Shown: piece after piece, positions 26,535-34,803 of the stretch
Position numbering within the stretch: the first letter of the stretch is position 1
Layout of the letters: every line of letters starts with the position of its first letter
DNA from: JAJDNS01 sp963578825
GTDB lineage: Bacteria > Acidobacteriota > Vicinamibacteria > Fen-336
NCBI GenBank assembly: GCA_963578825.1
Contig: CAUZDW010000015.1
Span: 1-64,000, forward strand
Direction of reading: 5' to 3'
Length of the DNA: 64,000 bases
Translations under genes and position numbers: made by a program
Notes under the pieces: model-generated
What the model was told of the DNA's origin: nothing
The model's input: only the letters and a program-made list of their open reading frames with translations
Databases searched by the model: none

Positions 26535-26942
26535 CTAGAGGAGGGGCTCCCCCGCCTTGAGGACCCAGGCGCTGTGATGCTGCTTGAATCCGATCCGGGG
26601 GTAGTGCCCCTCCGCCGCCGGCGCCGAGAGCAGGATGAGCGTCGCTTCGGGCGCCGCCGCGCGCGTTCTCTGGATCAGCGCCCGACCAACACCGCTGCGA
26701 TGGTAGGAGAGTCGCACCGCGATGTCGGAAAGGTACGTCGCGTAGTGAAAGTCGCTCACCGAGCGGGAGATCCCCACGAGCACGTCGTCGTCCCACGCGG
26801 TGATCACCAGGTTGGCGTGACGCAGCATCCCGGCCATGCGCTCACGATCGGAGACCGGGCGCCGCTCTCCCAGCGTCGAATCTCCGTAGAGGTCGATCAT
26901 CGCGTCGATGTCAAGATCGTTTCCGCTGTGGTACTGAATCAC
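26535..26942 (-). CDS. GNAT family N-acetyltransferase
   Basis: A 135-residue GNAT protein. VLVGISRSVSDFHYATYLSD and LSYHRSGVGRALIQRTR form motif A (the acetyl-CoA pyrophosphate loop, here HRSGVGRAL in place of Q/RxxGxG/A), followed by the C-terminal YPRIGFKQHHSAWVL that is typical of small GNAT enzymes. The substrate is unknown. GTG 26942 is chosen because AAGGA lies about eight bases upstream and the chain then begins at the first GNAT strand. It converges with the HprK-like gene (7 bp apart). Confidence 0.85.
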   Translation of the reverse strand: MIQYHSGNDLDIDAMIDLYGDSTLGERRPVSDRERMAGMLRHANLVITAWDDDVLVGISRSVSDFHYATYLSDIAVRLSYHRSGVGRALIQRTRAAAPEATLILLSAPAAEGHYPRIGFKQHHSAWVLKAGEPLL

Positions 26943-27073
26943 GCAGCCGTCCTTCCCGCCCGGTCGTTCCGTATCGTTTGATCCGGCTCCTCGCGCGAGC
27001 CTGGCCCGCATTATTCACCAGACTGCTGCAGCGCCGCGCCATGGCGCGCCCGAAATCCCGCGGCAATGCCGGG

Positions 27074-27079
27074 TATACT
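27074..27079 (+). promoter_or_regulatory. -10-like hexamer of the PBP1B gene
   Basis: TATACT lies 15 bases before ATG 27095. A start point would leave at most a few leader bases, and no Shine-Dalgarno is visible. Confidence 0.35.
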
Positions 27080-27094
27080 CGATGGGTTCCGGAC

Positions 27095-29464
27095 ATGCGC
27101 GACACAGCAAGAAGGGTGTACTCGCCGCAGCGCTTCCGCGTGGTGGTGGCGCTGCTCACCCTCATCTTCCTTCCGATCGTCATCGGCGCCTCGGTCCTCA
27201 TCTACCACTACGTCCGGTTCAGCGTCCTAGTGGAGCAGCGCCTGCAGGGCGAGCGCTGGCAGATTCCCTCCCGGGTCTACGGCCGCCCCCTGGTGCTTCG
27301 GCCCGGGCTCGTGATGGACGCGGGCTGGCTCGCCGACATCCTGAACGGGCTGCGCTACACCCAACGGACGAACGAGCCCGCGGCGCCCGGGGAGTTCGCG
27401 ACCGTCGACGAGGGCCTGCGCCTCTGGCCCAGGGTCGTGCCGGGCGGCGTCGACGAGCCGCTCCTCGTCGTCTTCGACGAGGGAGTGGTGAAGGAGATCC
27501 GGGATCGAGAGGCGCGGACGTACACCTCCCAGACCCTCGAACCCGAGCTCATCACGTATCTCTTCGACGAGAGCCGGGAGAAGAGACGTCGGATCCGCTA
27601 CGAGGACCTGCCCGAGCATCTCGTTCAGGCCGTCCTCGCCATCGAGGACCGGCGCTTCTTCAGCCACCCCGGGCTGGACCCATTCGCCGTGGTGGGCGCG
27701 ATCGTGCGAAACCTGAGGACCGACAGCGAGATCCCCCACGGCGCCAGCACGATCACCCAGCAGCTCTGCAAGAACTTCTTCCTGACCCCGGAGCGGACCC
27801 TCGAGCGCAAGATGCAGGAAGCGTTCCTCGCGTTCGTGCTGGAGCGGCGGGCCTCGAAGGAGGAGATCCTCGAGCTGTACCTGAACGAGGTCTACCTCGG
27901 CCAGGGAGGCTCGTTCAGCCTGAACGGAGTGGGCCAGGCGGCGAGCCGCTACTTCCGCAAGGACGTCGGCAACCTCACCCTGCCGGAGTCGGCTGTCCTG
28001 GCCGGGATGATCCAGCTGCCGAACCGCTACAACCCCTTCCGCCACCCCGAGCGCGCGACCGCTCGACGAAACGCCGTCATCCGTGCCATGAACGACGCCG
28101 GCTTCATCGACGTCGAGACGATGGAGCAGACTCTGGCCACCCCGCTCCTGGTGGAGTCGACGAGCGTCGACCTCACCGACGCCCCGTACTTCGTGGACCT
28201 GGTCCGCCGCCAGCTGGCACAGCGCTACGATCCGAACGACCTCACGACGCAGAACCTCTCTATCTACACGACGCTCGACCTCCATCTGCAGGCCCTCGCC
28301 CAGCGGGCGCTCGAGCAGGGCCTCGACGACGTCCAGGAGATGATCAAGAAGCGCACGGAGAAGATGGTGCAGGGATCGCTCATCGCGATCGAGCCCCTGA
28401 GCGGCAAGGTGGTGGCCCTCGTGGGAGGCCGCTCGTACGGAGCGAGCCAGTACAACCGGGTGACGGAGGCCCGCCGCCAGCCCGGAAGCACCTTCAAGCC
28501 GTTCGTCTACCTCGCCGCCTTCGAAGCCACGTTCGAGGATCCGAGCCTGCCACCCATCACACCGGCGACGATCGTCGAGGATGCTCCCGCCGTATTCTTC
28601 TACGAGGACAGGGAGTACACTCCCCAGAACTACGAGAACACGTACTTCGGATTCGTCACTCTTCGCCGTGCCCTAGCCAAGAGCCTGAACGTGGCCACGG
28701 TCAAGGTGGCGGAGATGGTCGGCTACGAGCGTATCGCCCACCTGTGGTCGGAGAAGCTGGGCAGCGGGGCTCCGATCCAGCCGTTCCCCGCCATCGCCCT
28801 CGGCTCGTTCGAAACGACCCCTTTCGAGATGGCCACCGCGTACAACGTGCTGGCCAGCGGCGGATACAGGATCGAGCCGGTGACGGTGCTCCGGGTGAAC
28901 GACGAGGGCGGCCGGGTCCTCGAGCAGCACTACGCCCCGGTCCCCGAGCGCGTCATCCGGGAAGAGTCGGCGTTTCTCCTGACGAGCATGCTGCAGAGCG
29001 TCATGACCGAGGGCACGGCGGCGTCGTCGAGGGCTCGCGGCTTCACCCTGGACGCCGCCGGCAAGACGGGCACCACGAACGACTACCGCGACGCCTGGTT
29101 CGCCGGCTACACCCCCGACCTCCTGTGCATCGTCTGGGTCGGCTTCGACGACAACACCCCCGTGGGGCTCTCCGGCACCCGGGCCGCCCTGCCGATCTGG
29201 GTGAATTTCATGAAGGGGGCTCTGAACGGGACCGAGAACGTGCCATTCACGCCGCCCGGGGAGAACGTGATCTTCGTCGAGATCGATGCGGAGACGGGCC
29301 TCCTGGCGACCCCTCTGTGCTCGAAGACCCGCCGCGAGACCTTCATCGCGGGCACCGAACCCCGGGTCCGCTGCCAGGCACACACCGTCGAGTGGCGGCC
29401 GATCTCGGACCCCGAGGGAATCGCAGCGGCGCCTCTCACGAGCCTTCCCCTTCGTCGCCCTTGA
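27095..29464 (+). CDS. mrcB: Penicillin-binding protein 1B-like bifunctional peptidoglycan synthase
   Basis: A class A PBP of 789 residues from ATG 27095. One N-terminal membrane anchor (VVVALLTLIFLPIVIGASVL) is followed by a UB2H-like region (RVYGRPLVLRPGL), the GT51 glycosyltransferase domain (LAIEDRRFFSHPGLDP with the catalytic Glu, GASTITQQLCKNFFL, ELYLNEVYLGQG) and the transpeptidase domain with the SxxK serine in PGSTFKPFVY, AKSLNVATVK (SxN) and GKTGTTNDYRDAWFAGY (KTG). It polymerises and cross-links peptidoglycan. The UB2H-type segment favours PBP1B over PBP1A and would be the site for an outer-membrane lipoprotein activator. A longer reading from 26978 is possible but lacks support. 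Confidence 0.94.
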   Translation: MRDTARRVYSPQRFRVVVALLTLIFLPIVIGASVLIYHYVRFSVLVEQRLQGERWQIPSRVYGRPLVLRPGLVMDAGWLADILNGLRYTQRTNEPAAPGEFATVDEGLRLWPRVVPGGVDEPLLVVFDEGVVKEIRDREARTYTSQTLEPELITYLFDESREKRRRIRYEDLPEHLVQAVLAIEDRRFFSHPGLDPFAVVGAIVRNLRTDSEIPHGASTITQQLCKNFFLTPERTLERKMQEAFLAFVLERRASKEEILELYLNEVYLGQGGSFSLNGVGQAASRYFRKDVGNLTLPESAVLAGMIQLPNRYNPFRHPERATARRNAVIRAMNDAGFIDVETMEQTLATPLLVESTSVDLTDAPYFVDLVRRQLAQRYDPNDLTTQNLSIYTTLDLHLQALAQRALEQGLDDVQEMIKKRTEKMVQGSLIAIEPLSGKVVALVGGRSYGASQYNRVTEARRQPGSTFKPFVYLAAFEATFEDPSLPPITPATIVEDAPAVFFYEDREYTPQNYENTYFGFVTLRRALAKSLNVATVKVAEMVGYERIAHLWSEKLGSGAPIQPFPAIALGSFETTPFEMATAYNVLASGGYRIEPVTVLRVNDEGGRVLEQHYAPVPERVIREESAFLLTSMLQSVMTEGTAASSRARGFTLDAAGKTGTTNDYRDAWFAGYTPDLLCIVWVGFDDNTPVGLSGTRAALPIWVNFMKGALNGTENVPFTPPGENVIFVEIDAETGLLATPLCSKTRRETFIAGTEPRVRCQAHTVEWRPISDPEGIAAAPLTSLPLRRP

Positions 29465-29489
29465 CCGTGCCCAGGAGGCGGTTTACCCT
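29461..29489 (+). promoter_or_regulatory. tRNA promoter
   Basis: TTGACC (29461-29466) and TACCCT (29484-29489) are separated by 17 bp and lie 16 bp before the tRNA 5' end. The -35 overlaps the PBP stop codon. Confidence 0.55.
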
Positions 29490-29505
29490 CTGAGGCTCGA
29501 GCAAC

Positions 29506-29580
29506 GGGCGCTTAACTCAGCGGTAGAGTGCCACCTTCACACGGTGGAAGTCGCAGGTTCGAACCCTGCAGCGCCCACCA
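29506..29580 (+). tRNA. tRNA-Val (anticodon CAC)
   Basis: A complete cloverleaf: acceptor GGGCGCT pairs with AGCGCCC, D-stem ACTC/GAGT around AGCGGTA, anticodon stem CCACC/GGTGG around loop TTCACAC (anticodon CAC, reading GUG), variable AAGTC, T-stem GCAGG/CCTGC around TTCGAAC, discriminator A and an encoded CCA end. GUG is the favoured Val codon in GC-rich genomes. Confidence 0.97.
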
Positions 29581-29609
29581 ACGCCCTCCTCCACTCCCCA
29601 AAACGACAC

Positions 29610-30332
29610 GTGAGCCCCCCCGCAGCGCCCGGTTCCGTCCCGGATCACCAGGCCACGAAGCGCCCGTACCGGTACTACGACCTGGTGATGGCGGCCTTCG
29701 TCACCGTGCTTCTGTGCGCGAACGTGATCGGGGCCGCCAAGGTGGCCCAGATCGGCCGGTTCACTTTCGGAGCCGGTGTTCTCTTCTTCCCGATCAGCTA
29801 CGTGTTCGGGGACATCCTGACGGAGGTCTATGGCTACGCCCGTGCCCGAAAGGTCGTCTGGGCCGGTTTCGCCGCCCTCGCCTTCGCTTCGTTCATGAGC
29901 TGGGCGATCCTGGCCTTCCCCCCCGCAAAGGGCTGGCCCCACCAGGAGGCCTACGAGACGGTCTTCGGCGCCACCCCCCGGATCGTCCTCGCCTCGCTCA
30001 TCGCCTACTTCTTGGGAGAATTCTGCAACTCGTACGTGCTCGCAAAGATGAAGCTCTTCACGAAGGGTCGACAGCTCTGGGCCCGGACGATCGGCTCTAC
30101 CATCTTCGGCGAGGCGGTCGACTCTGCGATCTTTTACCCTATCGCCTTCCTCGGCGTGTGGGAGACCGAGCTGGTCTGGCGCGTGATGCTGAGCAACTAC
30201 ATGCTCAAGGTGCTCTGGGAGACGCTGATGACGCCGCTCACCTACCGCATCGTGAACTTTCTGAAACGCGCCGAGAACGAAGACTGCTTCGACAGCGACA
30301 CGAACTTCACGCCGTTCTCCCTGCAGACGTGA
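29610..30332 (+). CDS. yhhQ: Queuosine precursor transporter (VUT/YhhQ family)
   Basis: A 240-residue membrane protein with six helices. Conserved features are LLCANVIGAAKVAQIG, the FPISYVFGDILTEVYGYARA signature near residue 65, and GEAVDSAIFYPIAF with the family Asp. YhhQ imports preQ0/preQ1 for queuosine synthesis. GTG 29610, 30 bp after the tRNA end, is the most likely start; the hydrophilic N-terminus (about 25 residues) has no signal peptide. It may be cotranscribed with tRNA-Val. Confidence 0.9.
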   Translation: MSPPAAPGSVPDHQATKRPYRYYDLVMAAFVTVLLCANVIGAAKVAQIGRFTFGAGVLFFPISYVFGDILTEVYGYARARKVVWAGFAALAFASFMSWAILAFPPAKGWPHQEAYETVFGATPRIVLASLIAYFLGEFCNSYVLAKMKLFTKGRQLWARTIGSTIFGEAVDSAIFYPIAFLGVWETELVWRVMLSNYMLKVLWETLMTPLTYRIVNFLKRAENEDCFDSDTNFTPFSLQT

Positions 30333-30344
30333 CGACAACGCGCG

Positions 30345-30986
30345 TCAGTCCAGCTCGGTCGGGAGAGCCGGATCCCGGTGGTGCGCGAAGGCGATGGCGA
30401 TCTGTCCGGAGGTCGTGCGGTCGGGATCGAGCTCGAGCTCGCGAATCGCGTCTTCGTTGAAGAAGCCCACGTCGTCGATCTCGTGACTGGTCCGCGGCTC
30501 GCCACTCTCGAGGTGGCACCCGATCAGGATCTTGTACGTGTAGTCCAGCGAGGGCGGGTGTTCGTGGCGTGTCTTGTCCAGGATCGCCAGCGCCTTCTCC
30601 GCTCGCACGCGGTAGCCGCTCTCCTCGAGAGTCTCCCGCTCGGCCGCGGCGCTGGGCGTGTCTCCCACGTCGGCCCAGCCCCCGGGAAACGTCCAGCCCC
30701 GGGATCGACGCTCGCGCACGAGGAGCAGCTCGTCGCCGCGGAAGACCACCGCACGCACGTCCACCTTGGGCGTGGGATAGCCCCTTCCGGAGGTCAAGAC
30801 GGGCCGCACCGCGTCGGTGTCTTCATCCAGGCCGGCGGCGGTCATCTCGACGGCGATTTCCCGAAGCTGCTCGTATCGCTCCCGATCGTAGGGATCCTCG
30901 GAGTACGTGAGCCCGGTCTGGGCGATCGCCTGGACTCTCTGGGCCCAGCGGAGCCAGTCGGGCCGCCGATCTTCGTCGCCGCTCAC
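30345..30986 (-). CDS. NUDIX hydrolase
   Basis: A 213-residue protein. The first about 60 residues (WLRWAQRVQAIAQTGLTYSE, YDRERYEQLREIA) are the helical domain preceding the catalytic domain in ADP-ribose pyrophosphatase-like members. The NUDIX box lies near residues 102-124 as a GG start with RETLEESGY; the first Glu of GX5E is Asp here. VDVRAVVFRGDELLLVRER begins the catalytic domain. Substrate is probably a nucleoside diphosphate derivative but is not determined. GTG 30986 overlaps the upstream Dsb stop by four bases. Confidence 0.88.
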   Translation of the reverse strand: MSGDEDRRPDWLRWAQRVQAIAQTGLTYSEDPYDRERYEQLREIAVEMTAAGLDEDTDAVRPVLTSGRGYPTPKVDVRAVVFRGDELLLVRERRSRGWTFPGGWADVGDTPSAAAERETLEESGYRVRAEKALAILDKTRHEHPPSLDYTYKILIGCHLESGEPRTSHEIDDVGFFNEDAIRELELDPDRTTSGQIAIAFAHHRDPALPTELD

Positions 30987-32005
30987 CGGCCGACGGCACC
31001 GTCCACGGCGGCCCGGCGCGCGCGCTCCAGCTCGTCGTCGATCACCTTGGCAAACGCCTCGAAGGGTTGGGCCCCCACGAGCGGCCGGCCGTTGATGAAG
31101 AACGCGGGCGTCCCGGAGACACCGAGGCGCGCACCTTCCCGGGCGTCCTCCTCCACGAGCGAGGCGTAGCGACCCAAGTCGAGACATCGGGTGAAGGCCT
31201 CGGTGTCGAGACCGAGCGTGGTGGCGTGCTCCTTCAGGTCCGCGGGTCGGAGCTTGCTCGAGTTGGCCCACAGCCGATCGTGCATCTCCCAGAAACGATC
31301 TTGATCTCCCGCGCAGGACGCGGCTTCCCCGGCTTTCTGGGCCTGTTGGTGGAACGCGAGGGGAAAATGACGAAAGGCGAACCGCACCTCGTCTCCGTAG
31401 ACTTCGCGGACACGCTTGAGCGCCGGACGGGCTCGGACGCAGTAGGGGCACTGGAAGTCGGAGAACTCGACGATGGTCACGGGGGCGTCGGCGCTCCCGC
31501 GCACCGGGCCGTCGCCCGTCCCGACCTCGAGGCGAAACGGCTCGAGCCGCACCTCCACCGGATACTTCCCCCGCAGCTCCAGCGCGAAGGCCGCCCGGCG
31601 CTCGCCCTGGCGCTGCCGCCCGAGGCCGGTCACGATCTGCCGGATGGCCTCCGCTTCGCCCACGCCACCGAAGCGGGCGCGGTTGGCTTCGTAGAACTCT
31701 TTCGCCTCGGCCGGACTGACGCGAGCTTTGTTGGTGACCTCCGTGCGTGTGAGCTCCGCCACGCTCACGCGCCGTGCTGCCGCCTCCCGATCGAGGAGCG
31801 CCTGTGCGATGAGCTCTTCGAGCCCCTTCCGCCGAAGCTGGTCTTCTCGTTGGCGCAGGTCCAGCATCTGTCCCTGGATCGTGGCCTCGAGGGCCTCGGA
31901 GCTGATCGGCATTCCGTCGACGATGGCCACCGCTTCGTCGGCCGCGGCGACGCCGGGCACCAGCCCCGCCACCAACGCGATCGCCGCTACTCGTGTCTGC
32001 CTCAT
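30983..32005 (-). CDS. Periplasmic SurA-N/DsbA-like thiol oxidoreductase fusion
   Basis: 340 residues from ATG 32005 (Shine-Dalgarno GGAGAGGAAGG). Signal peptide MRQTRVAAIALVAGLVPGVA; then a SurA N-domain-like helical part (VAIVDGMPISSEALEATIQ, QLRRKGLEELIAQALLDREA), and from about residue 185 a DsbA-type thioredoxin domain with active site FQCPYCVRARP and the cis-Pro loop GVSGTPAFFINGRPL. It likely introduces or rearranges disulfides in exported proteins; the chaperone-like domain may present substrates. No parvulin isomerase domain separates the two parts. A second thiol system, the VKOR-DsbA fusion, is at 53361. Confidence 0.88.
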   Translation of the reverse strand: MRQTRVAAIALVAGLVPGVAAADEAVAIVDGMPISSEALEATIQGQMLDLRQREDQLRRKGLEELIAQALLDREAAARRVSVAELTRTEVTNKARVSPAEAKEFYEANRARFGGVGEAEAIRQIVTGLGRQRQGERRAAFALELRGKYPVEVRLEPFRLEVGTGDGPVRGSADAPVTIVEFSDFQCPYCVRARPALKRVREVYGDEVRFAFRHFPLAFHQQAQKAGEAASCAGDQDRFWEMHDRLWANSSKLRPADLKEHATTLGLDTEAFTRCLDLGRYASLVEEDAREGARLGVSGTPAFFINGRPLVGAQPFEAFAKVIDDELERARRAAVDGAVGR

Positions 32006-32276
32006 GGGCCTTCCTCTCCATCCCGCCGGGGCGGGGGCTCGCCGAACGCGAGGGCGCCGAAGCTGACGACGCTCTCGGGGTCGATGTTCCACTCCTCATA
32101 GCGTAGCAGCGTCCCGCGAGGAGAGCCCGTCGCCCTCAGAAACGTGTAGAAAGCGGAGGTCCCGCACCATCGAAGGCATACCGGAAGGGGTCTCGGAGCA
32201 GGACCCCGGGTCGGTCCCTGACCGGCGAGGGCATCACGTCGAGTCCCCGGCGCAGGGGCGGCAGTCGCTGGGACAT
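32002..32276 (-). pseudogene. MEMO1 / AmmeMemoRadiSam-B-like gene with its middle missing
   Basis: ATG 32276 opens MSQRLPPLRRGLDVMPSPV, then RPGVLLRDPFRY, resembling the start of MEMO1-family proteins of AmmeMemoRadiSam clusters. This frame stops at 32136 after 46 residues. A second frame running to 32002 encodes RGTLLRYEEWNIDPESVVSF followed by GALAF, resembling the family's C-terminus (LLRY...SVV). The roughly 300 central residues, including the metal-site histidines, are absent. I read it as an internal deletion with a frame change; the alternative is two unrelated spurious frames. Its end overlaps the following Dsb gene start. Confidence 0.5.
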
Positions 32277-32322
32277 GGAACGGGCATCGTACACCCCACT
32301 CCCGGGGGTTGTAGTATTGAAG

Positions 32323-32709
32323 ATGGTGGCAGCGGGAACGCATACATGGGTCTGCCCGGCGTGTGGTCGCCGGGTGCCGCTTCGGGTCGGATCGTGTCAT
32401 TGCGGGATGTCACGGGAGCGGGCCGAGGAGCTGGCCGCAGCCCAGGCTCGAGCTGTGCAGCCAGCGGCGCGACCCGCGCGACCGACGGCGCGCAGCCCCC
32501 GGACGCCCAGCGAGCCGCTCCCGGGCGACGTCAAGGCTCTCCTGGTCGGAGCCGCTCTGGTGGCGCTGGCGGGGATCGGCTGGCTCGCCTTCGGGCCCCC
32601 ATCCGACCCGATCGTCCCGGTGCTCGGGTTCGTCGACACCGGCCCTCCCCCCGCCCCGCGACCCTCGCCTCCCCCAGAGCCGGCTTTCAAGCTCCCGTGG
32701 TGGAAGTAG
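32323..32709 (+). CDS. Zinc-ribbon protein with one membrane helix
   Basis: 128 residues from ATG 32323. An N-terminal zinc ribbon (WVCPACGRRVPLR, then SCHCG) is followed by a basic Pro/Ala linker, one membrane helix (VKALLVGAALVALAGIGWLA) and a short Pro-rich tail ending FKLPWWK. The layout suggests a small membrane-anchored adaptor; I do not recognise a named family. It lies 49 bp upstream of the SGNH-hydrolase-like gene. Confidence 0.7.
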   Translation: MVAAGTHTWVCPACGRRVPLRVGSCHCGMSRERAEELAAAQARAVQPAARPARPTARSPRTPSEPLPGDVKALLVGAALVALAGIGWLAFGPPSDPIVPVLGFVDTGPPPAPRPSPPPEPAFKLPWWK

Positions 32710-32758
32710 GCTCGGGCGCCGACACCCCTTCTCGCACGCGTCCACCGAAGACGAGCTC

Positions 32759-33850
32759 ATGAGGCGCGTCCGGCGATGGGCTGCGCTGCTCGTGTACCTT
32801 GCGGCCGTCCTGGTCTTCTTCGAGATGAGTGCGCGAGCCGTGCTCTCGCGCAAGGAGATGTTTCGCCTGGTGGCAGGTGTGGACGAAGCCTCGTCGCGGC
32901 TTCGCTGGGCGCGGCGGCAGGATCGCCGTCCCCTGGTCCAACCCTTCGACGTCTACCATCCCGTTCGAGGCTGGGCGCTGCGACCCGGGTTGCGCGACGT
33001 CCCGGCGTTCGACGGCAAGCGGTTGAGCTCCACCGACCGCGGCTACCGGGGGCGCGACAGTGTGGGCGATCAGGATTCATCCGGACGAGTGCGAATCGCG
33101 GCCCTCGGCGACTCGTTCACATTCGGCGAAGACGTGGGCGACGACGAGACGTGGGTCCGACAGCTCGCAATCCTACATCCGGGCGTCGAGACGGTGAACC
33201 TCGGGGTCCACGCCTACGGGCACGACCAGATGCTCCTCACGCTACGCGAGGAAGGCCCTCGGCTGCGCCCGGACATGGTGCTCGTAGGTTTCGTGCACAT
33301 CGACCTCGAGCGCAACCGGACGGCGTTCTTCGACTACGCCAAGCCGAAGTTCGTCCTCGAGGAGGGATTGCTCGAGCTCGCCAATGTCCCGGTCCCGACT
33401 CCGGAGGAGCTCCTGGCAAGCGAAAGGTGGCGCTCCAAGTTCCTCGATCTCATCTCCATGCTGCGCGCCCGGGTGTGGGACCGCACGGGCCTCGAAGCGC
33501 GGGCCCGCGACGCCCTCGGGGTGGCCCTGCTCGAGGCCCTTCGCGACGGGGCAGACGACGTCGGGGCCCGACCCGTGTTCGCCTACCTGCCCATCCTCGA
33601 TGAGATCGGAGCATCGGATCCTTCGCCGAGCGAACGCTTCTTCGAGGCGACGTGCCGTGCCTCGGGGCTGGCCTGCGTCAACCTGCGCCCGGCGTTTTCT
33701 CTCCGAGTCCGGGCCGGCCAGCGGCTCAAGAGGCGCGGACACTGGGGGCCGACGGAGCACCGCGCCGCAGCAGAGGACCTCCTCGCCCTGCTCAGCGAAC
33801 GAGGTCTCGTGCCTCCTCCCGGCGCGACCGACCGTCCCGTGCAGCACTGA
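32759..33850 (+). CDS. Membrane-anchored SGNH/GDSL hydrolase-like protein
   Basis: 363 residues. One N-terminal membrane anchor (WAALLVYLAAVLVFFEMSAR) precedes an SGNH fold: block I IAALGDSFTFGEDV near residue 117 with the nucleophile Ser, NLGVHAYGHDQMLLTL (block II/III), and RRGHWGPTEHRAAAEDLL near the C-terminus with the candidate catalytic His. Such proteins are O-acetyl esterases or acyltransferase-like enzymes acting on envelope polysaccharides. Substrate unknown. Its last 59 bp overlap the convergent gene at 33792. Confidence 0.8.
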   Translation: MRRVRRWAALLVYLAAVLVFFEMSARAVLSRKEMFRLVAGVDEASSRLRWARRQDRRPLVQPFDVYHPVRGWALRPGLRDVPAFDGKRLSSTDRGYRGRDSVGDQDSSGRVRIAALGDSFTFGEDVGDDETWVRQLAILHPGVETVNLGVHAYGHDQMLLTLREEGPRLRPDMVLVGFVHIDLERNRTAFFDYAKPKFVLEEGLLELANVPVPTPEELLASERWRSKFLDLISMLRARVWDRTGLEARARDALGVALLEALRDGADDVGARPVFAYLPILDEIGASDPSPSERFFEATCRASGLACVNLRPAFSLRVRAGQRLKRRGHWGPTEHRAAAEDLLALLSERGLVPPPGATDRPVQH

Positions 33851-34610
33851 GGGTCGGCGCCGAACTCGACGATGGCCCTTCCGCGCTCAGCACACCGGGC
33901 TGGGTGGAGGGCGGCGTCAGCGTGTGCTCGAAAGCGGCGCGCACGAGCAGGGCGACAGCGGGGTCGACAGACAGCCTGGACGCGGTCAGGTGCTCGCGCT
34001 TCAGGCTCTCTGCCATGAGGATACCGCCGTGGCGGAGCGATGGGACGAGCGCGTGAATGATCTCGTGGGCGATGACCCATCCGAGCGCGACGCCGAGATT
34101 GCGGCGCGCGAGCACCAGGAGGTCGTTCGTCGACGAGCTCTGCGGCAACCCGAGCGCGGCGCGGACGCTGCCCACGTGGATCCAGACGAGGGGGTGGCCT
34201 CGAACCTCAGTCGGTGCCGCGCCCAGCACGGGACGTCCGGAGTCCCGGCGCACCAGGAGACGATTGACCAGGATGATGCGGATCTCCCCCGGGCGGGCGG
34301 CTTCGCCACCGCTGTCTTGACGCCAGATAACGTCGAGACCGACCTTTTCCAGGATCGATCGAACCTCGGATCGCGCAACCCCGCCCAGGCCCACCGCCGC
34401 GCTGCCGACGTCCAGCCAGGCCAGGAGCACCGCGGGGGTGCCGGAGGGTGCCGGGACCAGCCGCGAGGGCCATGCTGTCTTTCCGCGATGCGGCTCGGGG
34501 TCGCCCGCCCCCGCCGTGTTCGGGACAAGGGCGATGGCCAACGCCAGGATCTCGGCAGTCCCTCGTGGCGCCACAGGCCCTCCTCTCGCCCGCCCCGCGA
34601 TCCACCTCAT
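33792..34610 (-). CDS. Secreted HExxH metallopeptidase-like protein
   Basis: 272 residues from ATG 34610; a longer GTG start at 34649 is possible. After a signal-like stretch (AEILALAIALVPNTAGAG) there is a domain with VALGWVIAHEIIHALVP-SLRHGGILM: a HEIIH zinc motif with a further His downstream and a Met, recalling metzincin-like proteases (HExxHxxxxxxxH plus Met-turn). Conserved-looking LVRRDSGRPVLGAAP and HPLVWIHVG precede it. Function as a protease is inferred from the motif only. The C-terminal 50 residues are low complexity. It overlaps the convergent SGNH gene by 59 bp. Confidence 0.68.
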   Translation of the reverse strand: MRWIAGRARGGPVAPRGTAEILALAIALVPNTAGAGDPEPHRGKTAWPSRLVPAPSGTPAVLLAWLDVGSAAVGLGGVARSEVRSILEKVGLDVIWRQDSGGEAARPGEIRIILVNRLLVRRDSGRPVLGAAPTEVRGHPLVWIHVGSVRAALGLPQSSSTNDLLVLARRNLGVALGWVIAHEIIHALVPSLRHGGILMAESLKREHLTASRLSVDPAVALLVRAAFEHTLTPPSTQPGVLSAEGPSSSSAPTLSAARDGRSRREEARDLVR

Positions 34611-34803
34611 CCCAGGGCGGAACGCTCGACACAACTCGTGACGTGTCACTCAGGGAGACGCTCGGATGGTGCGCAGCGTTGCGTGAGTTGGCGGGAGAAG
34701 GGAGGGAGGCCCGGATGAGGGGCGAAGTCACTGAGAACGACTGGGTTGGGACGACGCCTGAGGCTACGGCGGGAGGCCTATCGGGGAAACTGGACGGCTC
34801 GGC

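Noticed and set aside
32136..32138. The TGA at 32136 as a selenocysteine codon in the MEMO1-like gene
   Set aside because: The sequence after the TGA in the same frame is not family-like; the C-terminal similarity is in another frame.
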